Source of the DNA: an uncultured Methylobacillus sp.
Lineage (GTDB): Bacteria; Pseudomonadota; Gammaproteobacteria; Burkholderiales; Methylophilaceae
DNA: 29,634 bases
Direction of reading: 5' to 3'
Assembly (NCBI GenBank): GCA_946478865.1
Contig: CAMLDO010000025.1
Span: 1-29,634, forward strand
The position numbers and the translations under genes are program-made. Each line of letters starts with the position of its first letter. Positions within the stretch are counted from its first letter, which is position 1. Below are positions 1-6,959 of the stretch, in pieces. The notes below the pieces were generated by a model. The model searched no databases, was not told where the DNA came from, and saw nothing but the letters and a program-made list of their open reading frames with translations.

Positions 1-17
1 TCAACGTGGTGCACTAA
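1..17 (+). CDS. 3' tail of an upstream gene (truncated by window edge)
   Basis: In the frame beginning at base 3 the sequence reads Asn-Val-Val-His and then TAA at 15-17, only 9 bases before the next start codon. Genes just upstream of an HAE1-type RND pump usually encode its membrane fusion protein, so this could be that partner's C-terminus. Only four codons are visible, so the product cannot be identified from sequence. Confidence 0.3.
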
Positions 18-26
18 GGAATCCGC

Positions 27-3000
27 ATGAACTTTTCCGCCTGGTCGATCCGCAATCCGGTTCCGGCGCTGCTGCTGTTCGCGATGCTGTGCGTGATGGG
101 CGTGCTCGGCTTCCGCGCCCTGCCCATCCAGAACTTCCCCGATATCACGCTGCCCACAGTCACCATCAGCGCGACGCTGGAAGGCGCAGCCGCCAGCCAG
201 CTCGAAACCGATGTGGCGCGCAAGATCGAGGACAAGCTCGCCAGCCTCGGCCGCGTCAAGCATGTCCAGACGACGATTACCGAGGGCAATGTCAGCATCC
301 GCGTCACCTTCGAGATCGACAAGGACACCAACGAAGCGCTCAACGAGGTGCGCAATGCGGTGGACAGCGTGCGTCCGGAGCTGCCCGCCGACATGAACGA
401 GCCCATCGTTTCCAAGATCAATACCACCGGCGGCGCGATCCTGACCTATACCGTGAACGCGGACGGCATGGACGAGCAGGAGCTGTCCTGGTTCGTCGAC
501 AACGAAATCACGCGCGCGATGCTGGCCGTGCCCGGCGTCGGCAGCGTCAGCCGTACCGGAGGCGTCACTCGCGAAGTGCATATCGACCTCGATCCGGCTC
601 TCATGAATGGGCTGGGCGTCACGGTTTCGCAGGTTTCCAACAGCCTCAAGCAGGTGCAGAAAGATGCCTCGGGCGGGCGCGGCGATATCGGCGGGAAAAT
701 CCAGTCCATGCGTACGCTCGCGGCGGTAGGGTCCCCCGCCGAAATCGCCGCGATCACGATTCCCGTCGGCAGCGGCAAACACGTGCGCCTCGACCAGGTC
801 GCCCATATCCGCGACACCGTGGCCGAGCGGTCCAGCTATGCCCGCCTCGACGGCAAGCCGGTCATCGCGTTCAGCATCACCCGCGTCAAGGGCGCCAGCG
901 AAGTCACCACGGCCAATGCCGTACGCGAAGCCGTTGCGCAGTTCAACCGCGAACATCCGACCGCGAAGATCAGCGAAGCCTATGACGGCGTGGATGCCAT
1001 CGAGGAAAACTACCGGGGCTCGATGCATCTGCTGTATGAAGGTGCCTTGCTGGCGGTGCTGGTCGTCTGGTGGTTCCTGCGCGATTGGCGGGCCACGCTG
1101 GTCTCCGCTACCGCGCTGCCGCTGTCGATGATTCCCACTTTCGCCGCGATGCACTACTTCGGCTTCAGCCTCAACGTGCTGACGCTGCTCGCAATGGCGC
1201 TGGTCGTGGGTATCCTCGTGGACGACGCCATCGTCGAGATCGAAAACATCGTGCGCCACCTGCGCATGGGCAAGACACCGTTCCAGGCAGCGCTGGAAGC
1301 GGCGGATGAAATCGGCCTGGCGGTGATCGCGACGACCTTCACGCTGGTGGCGGTGTTTCTGCCGACCGCGTTCATGGATGGGGTACCCGGTCAGTTTTTC
1401 CGCCCCTTCGGCATGACCGCCGCGATTGCGGTACTGATGTCGCTGCTGGTGGCGCGCCTGCTGACGCCGATGATGGCCGCGTACATCCTCAAGCCGCACG
1501 CGGTGGACAATAGCGACAGCCGCCTCATGACACTCTATCTGCGCGTCGTACGCGCCTGCCTCACCCATCGCAAGACTACGGTAGCGGCAACGGTGGTGTT
1601 CTTCATCGGATCGGTCGCGCTGATTCCCCTGCTCCCGACCGGCTTCATCCCCGCCGCGGACATCAACCAGACGCAGGTAACGCTGGAGCTGCAGCCGGGC
1701 TCCAGCCTCGAGGACACGCTGCGAATTACCGAACTGGCGGATCGCAAACTGAAGCAGGTGCCCGAAATCACCCGTACCTTCGTTGCCGTCGGCACAGCCA
1801 ACACCTCCGAAGGCATGCTGTATTCGGTTTCCGGCAGCGACGCGCGCAAGGCCACGCTGACGCTGATGCTCAAGCACCGCAGCGAGCGCGCCAAGAAACA
1901 GTCCGCAGTCGAGAAGGATATCCGCCGCGTGCTGTCCGACCTGCCCGGCACACGCGTCGTGGTCGGAGGTGCCGGAGGCGGCGACGAACAGCTCGAGATC
2001 ACGCTGGTCAGCGACGACGCGCATGCGCTCGAACAGACCGTCCGCAAGGTGGCGGAGGAAATTCGCGGCATTCCCGGCCTGGGGAACATCACCTCCAGCG
2101 CCGGCCTGCCGCGTCCCGAAATCCAGATTCGTCCGGATTATGCCCGCGCGGCCGAGCTCGGCGTCACTTCACTGGATATCGCCGCCGTGGTCCGCGCGGC
2201 CACTTCCGGCGATTTCAGCACCAACATGCCCAAGCTCAACCTGCCGCAGCGCCAGATACCCATCCGCGTACGTCTCGACAGGTCGGTGCGCGAAGACCTC
2301 GATGCCATCGCCCAGCTGCGCATGCCCGGCCGCAACGGCTCCGTGCCGCTCTCCAGCATTGCGGACATCGGCATGGGCAATGACGCCAGCCAGATCGACC
2401 GGCTGGACCGGCAGCGCAACGTGACGCTCAAGGTCGAACTGAACGGCCGGGCGATGGGCGAGGTGCAACGCATCGCCAACCAGTTGCCGAGCCTGAAAAC
2501 GCTGCCCGCCCAAGTCCACCGCCAGACCACCGGCAATGCCGAGCGCCAGGGCGAGCTTTTCGCCAGCTTCGGCACGGCCATGCTCATCGGCGTGCTCTGT
2601 ATCTATTGCGTGCTGGTGCTGCTGTTCCATGATTTCATGCAGCCCGCGACCGTGCTCGCCGCACTGCCGCTGTCCATGGGCGGCGCGTTCCTGGCGCTGC
2701 TGGTGACCGGGAACAGTTTTTCCTTCCCCTCGGTGATCGGGCTGCTGATGCTCATGGGCGTGGTGACCAAGAACTCGATCCTGCTGGTCGAATACGCCAT
2801 CCTCGCGCGGCATCGCGGTGCGACCCGCTTCGACGCCTTGGTCGATGCCTGCCACAAGCGGGCGCAGCCCATCATCATGACGACGATTGCGATGGGTGCC
2901 GGCATGCTGCCGACGGCCATGGGACTCGGCGCGGAACCCAGTTTCCGCTCGCCGATGGCGATCGCCCTGATCGGCGGCTTGCTTACCTCGACGATGCTGA

Positions 3001-3116
3001 GCCTGCTGGTAGTACCGGTCGTGTTTACCTACGTGGACGACCTGCTGCAATGGGTCAAGGGCTTCCTGCCCAAGCATCCGGAGCATGGTCTGGTGAAAAC
3101 CGCCGAGCAGGTCTGA
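27..3116 (+). CDS. RND multidrug efflux transporter, inner-membrane subunit (AcrB/MexF-like, HAE1 family)
   Basis: This 1029-residue protein is the proton-driven inner-membrane pump of a tripartite efflux system for hydrophobic or amphiphilic compounds. It has the two-repeat RND layout: a first membrane helix at residues 10-30, a large periplasmic domain, a helix bundle around 335-490, a second periplasmic domain, and a final bundle around 850-1010. The proton-relay pair is present in TM4 as Asp399-Asp400 (in ILVDDAIVEIEN), and the TM10 lysine as Lys915 (in VVTKNSILLVEY). These correspond to AcrB Asp407/Asp408 and Lys940. That signature separates it from the heavy-metal RND pump encoded at 6960-10085. 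An AAGGA ribosome site lies 6 bases before ATG 27. It probably belongs to an operon whose fusion protein lies upstream. No outer-membrane gene follows, and a strong terminator ends the unit. The substrate cannot be assigned. Confidence 0.95.
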   Translation: MNFSAWSIRNPVPALLLFAMLCVMGVLGFRALPIQNFPDITLPTVTISATLEGAAASQLETDVARKIEDKLASLGRVKHVQTTITEGNVSIRVTFEIDKDTNEALNEVRNAVDSVRPELPADMNEPIVSKINTTGGAILTYTVNADGMDEQELSWFVDNEITRAMLAVPGVGSVSRTGGVTREVHIDLDPALMNGLGVTVSQVSNSLKQVQKDASGGRGDIGGKIQSMRTLAAVGSPAEIAAITIPVGSGKHVRLDQVAHIRDTVAERSSYARLDGKPVIAFSITRVKGASEVTTANAVREAVAQFNREHPTAKISEAYDGVDAIEENYRGSMHLLYEGALLAVLVVWWFLRDWRATLVSATALPLSMIPTFAAMHYFGFSLNVLTLLAMALVVGILVDDAIVEIENIVRHLRMGKTPFQAALEAADEIGLAVIATTFTLVAVFLPTAFMDGVPGQFFRPFGMTAAIAVLMSLLVARLLTPMMAAYILKPHAVDNSDSRLMTLYLRVVRACLTHRKTTVAATVVFFIGSVALIPLLPTGFIPAADINQTQVTLELQPGSSLEDTLRITELADRKLKQVPEITRTFVAVGTANTSEGMLYSVSGSDARKATLTLMLKHRSERAKKQSAVEKDIRRVLSDLPGTRVVVGGAGGGDEQLEITLVSDDAHALEQTVRKVAEEIRGIPGLGNITSSAGLPRPEIQIRPDYARAAELGVTSLDIAAVVRAATSGDFSTNMPKLNLPQRQIPIRVRLDRSVREDLDAIAQLRMPGRNGSVPLSSIADIGMGNDASQIDRLDRQRNVTLKVELNGRAMGEVQRIANQLPSLKTLPAQVHRQTTGNAERQGELFASFGTAMLIGVLCIYCVLVLLFHDFMQPATVLAALPLSMGGAFLALLVTGNSFSFPSVIGLLMLMGVVTKNSILLVEYAILARHRGATRFDALVDACHKRAQPIIMTTIAMGAGMLPTAMGLGAEPSFRSPMAIALIGGLLTSTMLSLLVVPVVFTYVDDLLQWVKGFLPKHPEHGLVKTAEQV

Positions 3117-3132
3117 GCGGCGCTATAAATGC

Positions 3133-3170
3133 AATCGGCCTCCTGCCGCAGACAGGAGGCCGATTTTTTT
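3133..3170 (+). terminator. Rho-independent terminator after the RND pump gene
   Basis: A perfect 12-bp GC-rich stem (3134-3145 pairing with 3153-3164) encloses a 7-base loop and runs into seven T residues. It starts 17 bases after the pump stop codon. It also separates this gene from the convergent hydrolase gene, but the minus-strand side lacks a T-run, so it should act mainly on the plus strand. Confidence 0.93.
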
Positions 3171-3187
3171 GCAGCTCGATGGTTCGT

Positions 3188-3928
3188 TTAGCCCAGCTTG
3201 CGGCCGAACAGCGACAGCGCGAGCTGGTAGCCGGTCAATGCCAGCTGCGGATCGTAGCGGTCGCCTTCGTCACGCATGAAAGCGTGCTGGCCGTTGAATT
3301 CGTGCCAGGTGAATACCAGGCCGGCCGTCTCGTTGAGCGCCTTGTAGATCTCGGCGCGCTTTTCGCCCGGGATGTGCGGGTCCTGCTTGCCCCAGATCAT
3401 GAGCAGTTCGCCCTTGATCTCGTTGCGGCGTTCCATGCTGTGCTGGCCGGGCTGGTTAGGGATGGTGTTGGTGTGCAGGTCGGTGGCGTAGAAGCAGGCG
3501 GTCGCCTTCACTTCCGGCTGCAGCGCGGCGCGGAACGCGAGGTGGCCGCCGATGCAGAAGCCCATTGCGCCGATATCGCCGGTCGCCCACGGCTGCTGCT
3601 TCACCCATTCGATCATCGCGTGATTGTCGCTGTCATAGCTTTCCACTGCCTTGGCCGACTTGTCGGCATTACCCTTGTCGCGGCCGGCATCGTCATAGCC
3701 CAGCACCGTGCCGATCGGGTTCAGCTCATGGAACACTTCCGGCACCAGAACAGCGTAACCGTGACCGGCCATGAGACGGGCAGCGCGCTCAATCGGACCG
3801 GTTTGCTGGAAGATTTCGGAGTAGAACAGGATGACGGGATAGCGGCCCTCGCCGGCCGGGCGATGCACATAGGTGCGCATGGTGCCGGTAGGCGTGGACA
3901 AATCTGCGATATGACTCTGGATGATCAT
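3188..3928 (-). CDS. Dienelactone hydrolase family protein
   Basis: This 246-residue alpha/beta-hydrolase has the dienelactone hydrolase signature G-F-C-I-G-G, with nucleophile Cys125. The remaining triad members are probably Asp183 (in WGKQDPHIP) and His215 (in NGQHAFMRD). Cysteine in place of serine at the nucleophile elbow is typical of this family, which cleaves dienelactone in chlorocatechol degradation but also includes many carboxymethylenebutenolidase-like enzymes of unknown substrate. No signal peptide is visible, so it should be cytoplasmic. It is the last gene of a minus-strand series after adh and tpiA, with a 114-base gap before it, so it may have its own promoter. No aromatic-degradation genes are nearby, so a role in chloroaromatic breakdown is not supported; general detoxification or ester hydrolysis is possible. 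Confidence 0.9.
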   Translation of the reverse strand: MIIQSHIADLSTPTGTMRTYVHRPAGEGRYPVILFYSEIFQQTGPIERAARLMAGHGYAVLVPEVFHELNPIGTVLGYDDAGRDKGNADKSAKAVESYDSDNHAMIEWVKQQPWATGDIGAMGFCIGGHLAFRAALQPEVKATACFYATDLHTNTIPNQPGQHSMERRNEIKGELLMIWGKQDPHIPGEKRAEIYKALNETAGLVFTWHEFNGQHAFMRDEGDRYDPQLALTGYQLALSLFGRKLG

Positions 3929-4042
3929 GGAATGTGGCTCCTGGGGAGATTGGATTAGCGTCTTGGCAATTTGGAATGAGATTGATCCGCAAGGCGCAAT
4001 ATTTTACCTGCGCCGTGCGGTCCGCGCACGCTGATAAATGTT

Positions 4043-4825
4043 TCAGAGAGGCAGGTCGGCAGGCGTCGCCGCCTGATGCGCGGCACGCGCGATGGCGATG
4101 AACTCGTCCGCCTTGAGCGAAGCGCGCCCGATCAGCCCGCCATCGATATCCGGCATGGAAAAGAGATCGGGGGCGTTCGCGCCCGTCACGCTGCCGCCGT
4201 AGAGAATCGGCACCTTGGCAGCGATGCCCTCGTCCAGCTTCGCAATGCGGTCGCGGATGAAGGCATGCACCTCTTGCGCCTGTTCGGGGGTTGCCGGCTT
4301 GTCGCTGCCGACAGCCCAAAGCGGCTCATAGGCCAGCACGGCTTTATCCAACGCCTGCGCTCCATAGCGGCGAATGATGGAATCAAGCTGACGGCCGACG
4401 ATGTACTCGGTCCAGTCGGACTGCCGCTCCTCGAACGATTCCCCCATGCAGAACACCGGGGTCAGGCCTGCGGCGAGCGCAGCCGAGAAACGGGCGGCAG
4501 CGGTATCGTCGGTTTCGTGGAACTGGCTGCGCCGCTCCGAATGGCCGATGAGCACGTGCGTACATCCCCAGTCGATCAACATGTGCGGCGCTACCGCTCC
4601 GGTGAGCGCGCCATTACGCGTGGAGCACAGGTTCTGCGCGCCCCAGCCGATATTGGTACCTTGCAGCAGTGCCTGCGCCTGGCAGAGATAGGGATAAGGG
4701 ATGCACACCACGTAGTCGGAGTTGTCCAACCCCTTGAGGCCCGCCACCAGCGCTTCCAGCAATACCTTGTTGGCGGCGATGCTGCCGTTCATCTTCCAGT
4801 TACCGACTACCAGTTTGCGTCTCAT
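4043..4825 (-). CDS. tpiA: Triosephosphate isomerase
   Basis: This enzyme interconverts dihydroxyacetone phosphate and glyceraldehyde 3-phosphate in glycolysis, gluconeogenesis and the Calvin cycle. At 260 residues it has the usual single TIM-barrel length. The substrate-binding N-W-K motif is at the N-terminus (Asn9, Lys11), catalytic His95 lies in IGHSERR, and the catalytic base Glu167 lies in AYEPLWAVGS. The phosphate-binding YGGSV motif is at 209-213. The usual G-A-x-T-G-E motif reads GALTGAV, so the conserved Glu is Ala here; this does not remove a catalytic residue. ATG 4825 places the NWK motif at the correct distance. The gene lies 36 bases downstream of the alcohol dehydrogenase and is probably co-transcribed with it. 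In many betaproteobacteria tpiA is followed by secG and the nuo cluster, which are absent here. Confidence 0.97.
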   Translation of the reverse strand: MRRKLVVGNWKMNGSIAANKVLLEALVAGLKGLDNSDYVVCIPYPYLCQAQALLQGTNIGWGAQNLCSTRNGALTGAVAPHMLIDWGCTHVLIGHSERRSQFHETDDTAAARFSAALAAGLTPVFCMGESFEERQSDWTEYIVGRQLDSIIRRYGAQALDKAVLAYEPLWAVGSDKPATPEQAQEVHAFIRDRIAKLDEGIAAKVPILYGGSVTGANAPDLFSMPDIDGGLIGRASLKADEFIAIARAAHQAATPADLPL

Positions 4826-4861
4826 TACCTTGCCTGCCTGTTTTAATCCCTCATTCTAGCG

Positions 4862-5941
4862 CTAAATAGGCCCGATAGAAGTAGCACCGCCTTCGATCGG
4901 CAAAGTCGACATGTCGATGACAAAACGGTATTTCACGTCGCTCTTCACCATGCGGTCGTAAGCCTCGTCGATCTTGTTCATCGGGATCAGCTCGATATCC
5001 GACACGATGCCGTGCTCGGCGCAGAAATCCAGCATCTCCTGCGTCTCCGGCAGGCCGCCGATCAGCGAGCCGCCCAGCTTGCGCCGCTTGAAGATCAGGT
5101 TGCCGACATTGGGCGACGGATGCGGATGATCCGGCACGCCGACCAGACACATCGAACCGTCCCGTTTCAGCAGCGCCAGAAACTGATCGAGGTCGTGCGG
5201 CGCGGCGACGGTGTTCAGGATGAAATCGAAGCTCAGTGCGTGCGCCTTCATTTCCTCCGGGTTTTTCGATATCACGACTTCATCCGCACCGAGCCGCTTC
5301 GCATCCTCCGCCTTGCCGGGCGAAGTGGTGAACAGCACCACATGCGCGCCGAAAGCCTTGGCAAACTTGACGGCCATATGGCCGAGGCCGCCCAGTCCCA
5401 CGACACCCACCTTCTGGCCGGGGCCGACTCTCCAGTGCCGGAGCGGCGAATAGGTCGTAATGCCGGCGCACAGCAGGGGCGCGGCCGCTGCCGGATCGAG
5501 TTTTTCCGAAACGCGCAGCACGAAATGCTGGTCTACCACGATGCGGTTGGAATAGCCGCCGTAGGTGATCTTGCCGGTATGCTTGTCGTGGCTGTTGTAG
5601 GTGAACACCGGATAATCGCAATACTGCTCCAGCCCGTCCCGGCATTCCGGACAGGTCCGGCAGGAATCCACCAGGCAGCCGACTCCGGCCAGATCGCCGG
5701 GCTTGAACTTGGTCACATTGCTGCCGACCGCCGTCACTCGCCCCACGATCTCATGCCCCGGCACCATCGGAAACACGCTCTCGCCCCATTCGTTGCGCAC
5801 CTGATGCACGTCGGTATGGCAGACACCGCAATACAGGATATCGACCTGCACATCGTCCGGGCCGGGGTTGCGCCGTTCGAAGCTGAATGTACGCAATGGG
5901 GAGTGGGAATCGTAAGCGGCATAGCCATGGGCTGCTTGCAT
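4862..5941 (-). CDS. Zinc-dependent NAD(P)H alcohol dehydrogenase (cinnamyl-alcohol dehydrogenase/YahK type)
   Basis: This 359-residue medium-chain dehydrogenase should reduce aldehydes, or oxidise alcohols, in the cytoplasm. Catalytic zinc ligands are visible as Cys41 (in CGVCHTDVH), His63-Glu64 (in PGHEIVGRV) and Cys158 (in PLLCAGITTY). The structural zinc lobe has all four cysteines: 94, 97, 100 and 108. The Rossmann motif G-L-G-G-L-G is at 182-187. The sequence matches the YahK/CAD-like branch, which prefers NADPH and a broad range of aldehydes. The start is well supported by AGGAG six bases upstream of ATG 5941. It leads a probable operon with tpiA. The exact substrate is not deducible. 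The pairing with tpiA and a hydrolase suggests general carbon or aldehyde metabolism. Confidence 0.93.
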   Translation of the reverse strand: MQAAHGYAAYDSHSPLRTFSFERRNPGPDDVQVDILYCGVCHTDVHQVRNEWGESVFPMVPGHEIVGRVTAVGSNVTKFKPGDLAGVGCLVDSCRTCPECRDGLEQYCDYPVFTYNSHDKHTGKITYGGYSNRIVVDQHFVLRVSEKLDPAAAAPLLCAGITTYSPLRHWRVGPGQKVGVVGLGGLGHMAVKFAKAFGAHVVLFTTSPGKAEDAKRLGADEVVISKNPEEMKAHALSFDFILNTVAAPHDLDQFLALLKRDGSMCLVGVPDHPHPSPNVGNLIFKRRKLGGSLIGGLPETQEMLDFCAEHGIVSDIELIPMNKIDEAYDRMVKSDVKYRFVIDMSTLPIEGGATSIGPI

Positions 5942-6008
5942 GCGTGTCTCCTTTTACATGGGAAAAATCAGCGGGAAGGCCAGTTCGACAAACCCACGGC
6001 CGGGATGT

Positions 6009-6254
6009 TCAGGAATTCTGCTTCGCAGCCAGCTTCAACGGTTCGAGCAACGACTTCAGCCCGTTGTGATCCAGTTCATGCATGAGCGCGAGCAGACGCC
6101 CGATTTCGCCCGGCGGAAACCCTTCGCGTGCAAACCAGTTGAGATAGTGTCCGGGCAGATCGGCAATCACCTTGCCCTTGTATTTGCCGAAAGGCATGGT
6201 GCGCGTAAGCAGCAGTTCCAGATTCAAGGCTTCCATTGACATGCAGAAGTCCAT
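6009..6254 (-). CDS. DUF3820 family protein
   Basis: The protein is 81 residues from ATG 6254. It carries the DUF3820 core: an MPFGKYKG segment, then ADLPGHYLNWFAREGFPPGE, then an LLALMHEL helix. The family is widespread in proteobacteria and is sometimes labelled a quorum-sensing-regulated virulence factor, but its biochemical role is not established. The start is uncertain. ATG 6254 has a weak AAAGAAA upstream, whereas ATG 6242 and ATG 6236 are closer to the conserved core, and a TTG at 6278 would add eight lysine-rich residues. There is no signal peptide. It is divergent from the gene at 6324 and follows no visible partner. Confidence 0.85.
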   Translation of the reverse strand: MDFCMSMEALNLELLLTRTMPFGKYKGKVIADLPGHYLNWFAREGFPPGEIGRLLALMHELDHNGLKSLLEPLKLAAKQNS

Positions 6255-6323
6255 TAATTTCTTTTTAAAGCGGATCAAGAACCTACTTTATACCGGAGAG
6301 TCGGAAAAATAGGAGCCAGCGAA

Positions 6324-6518
6324 ATGGAATATGTATCCGAAGACCGGTTTATCGAGCTGCTGAACGAAGCATTGGCAACGCATGCGCGCGGCGCCTATCT
6401 TCCGCCGTTCATCCGTGGTGCTCATGGCTTCGATTGGCCGCATGACAATCCCGAAGCGCAGCATGTGTATTACCTGATACTCAACCAGGTACGCGAGAAA
6501 TACGGGATTTATCACTGA
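6324..6518 (+). CDS. Conserved-looking small protein of unknown function (64 aa)
   Basis: I do not recognise a named family. The 64-residue product is soluble and acidic, rich in aromatics and histidine. It has an amphipathic N-terminal helix (about residues 5-20), a central Pro-Pro-Phe segment, and a C-terminal helix ending in YGIYH. AGGAG lies about 8 bases upstream of ATG 6324, and the codon use has the GC-rich third positions of its neighbours, so it is probably a real gene. It is divergent from the DUF3820 gene across 69 bases, and its 3' end faces cusF across a shared terminator. A function cannot be inferred. Confidence 0.75.
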   Translation: MEYVSEDRFIELLNEALATHARGAYLPPFIRGAHGFDWPHDNPEAQHVYYLILNQVREKYGIYH

Positions 6519-6566
6519 CGCCATGACTGACATGCCCGCAAGGTCCAGGACGGACCTCGCGTGGGC

Positions 6567-6607
6567 AAAAAACCGGCACGGGCAACCCGGATGGGTTGCC
6601 CGGTTTT
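6567..6607. terminator. Bidirectional Rho-independent terminator between the 64-aa gene and cusF
   Basis: A perfect 10-bp stem (6579-6588 pairing with 6593-6602) with a 4-base loop lies between convergent genes. The plus side ends in TTTT (6604-6607). Read on the minus strand, the hairpin is followed by six T residues (the A-run at 6567-6572). It therefore fits the ends of both the 64-aa gene and the copper operon. Its right edge touches the last base of the cusF stop codon. Confidence 0.9.
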
Positions 6608-6936
6608 CATTTGATATCCGTAATCACATAGCTCGCACCCGATTTCTCCAGAGTGAACTCCACCTTGTCCCCCTTCTTCAATGGCTGCAGTTGCACCTTG
6701 TCCCTGACCTTGAAACTCATGGTCATGGCAGGCCATTCCAGCGCGGGGATGGGTGCATGCTTGAGAATGAGGCTGCCGGCCTCCTGGTTGACTGAAACCA
6801 CCACGCCGCTTCCCTGTATCGCCTTGGCGGCGGCCGTTTTGCCGGATGGCATATCCGCGCCATCCATCGCCGCTGCCGGCGCGGATACCAGAGTAGCGGC
6901 AATGAAGACCGCAGCGAATAAAGATACTTGATTCAT
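6607..6936 (-). CDS. cusF: Periplasmic copper/silver-binding protein CusF
   Basis: This 109-residue exported protein is a Cu(I)/Ag(I) metallochaperone that hands metal to the CusCBA pump. A signal peptide spans roughly residues 1-23, ending in APAAA. The CusF beta-barrel follows with all four metal-site residues: His60, Trp68, Met71 and Met73, in the arrangement H-x7-W-x2-M-x-M. The tryptophan makes the cation-pi contact with Cu(I) known for CusF. It is the last gene of the cus operon, 23 bases after cusA, and a terminator follows at once. A related CusF domain is also fused to the C-terminus of CusB upstream, so the operon encodes two such domains. Confidence 0.95.
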   Translation of the reverse strand: MNQVSLFAAVFIAATLVSAPAAAMDGADMPSGKTAAAKAIQGSGVVVSVNQEAGSLILKHAPIPALEWPAMTMSFKVRDKVQLQPLKKGDKVEFTLEKSGASYVITDIK

Positions 6937-6959
6937 GGTTCTTCCTTTCAGGTAGTGAG

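Noticed and set aside
4008..4031. GC-rich inverted repeat after tpiA
   Set aside because: No T-run follows on the minus strand, so a terminator is not supported.
6534..6566. Imperfect inverted repeat after the 64-aa gene
   Set aside because: It is followed by A residues rather than T on the plus strand; the adjacent perfect hairpin at 6579-6602 is the real terminator.
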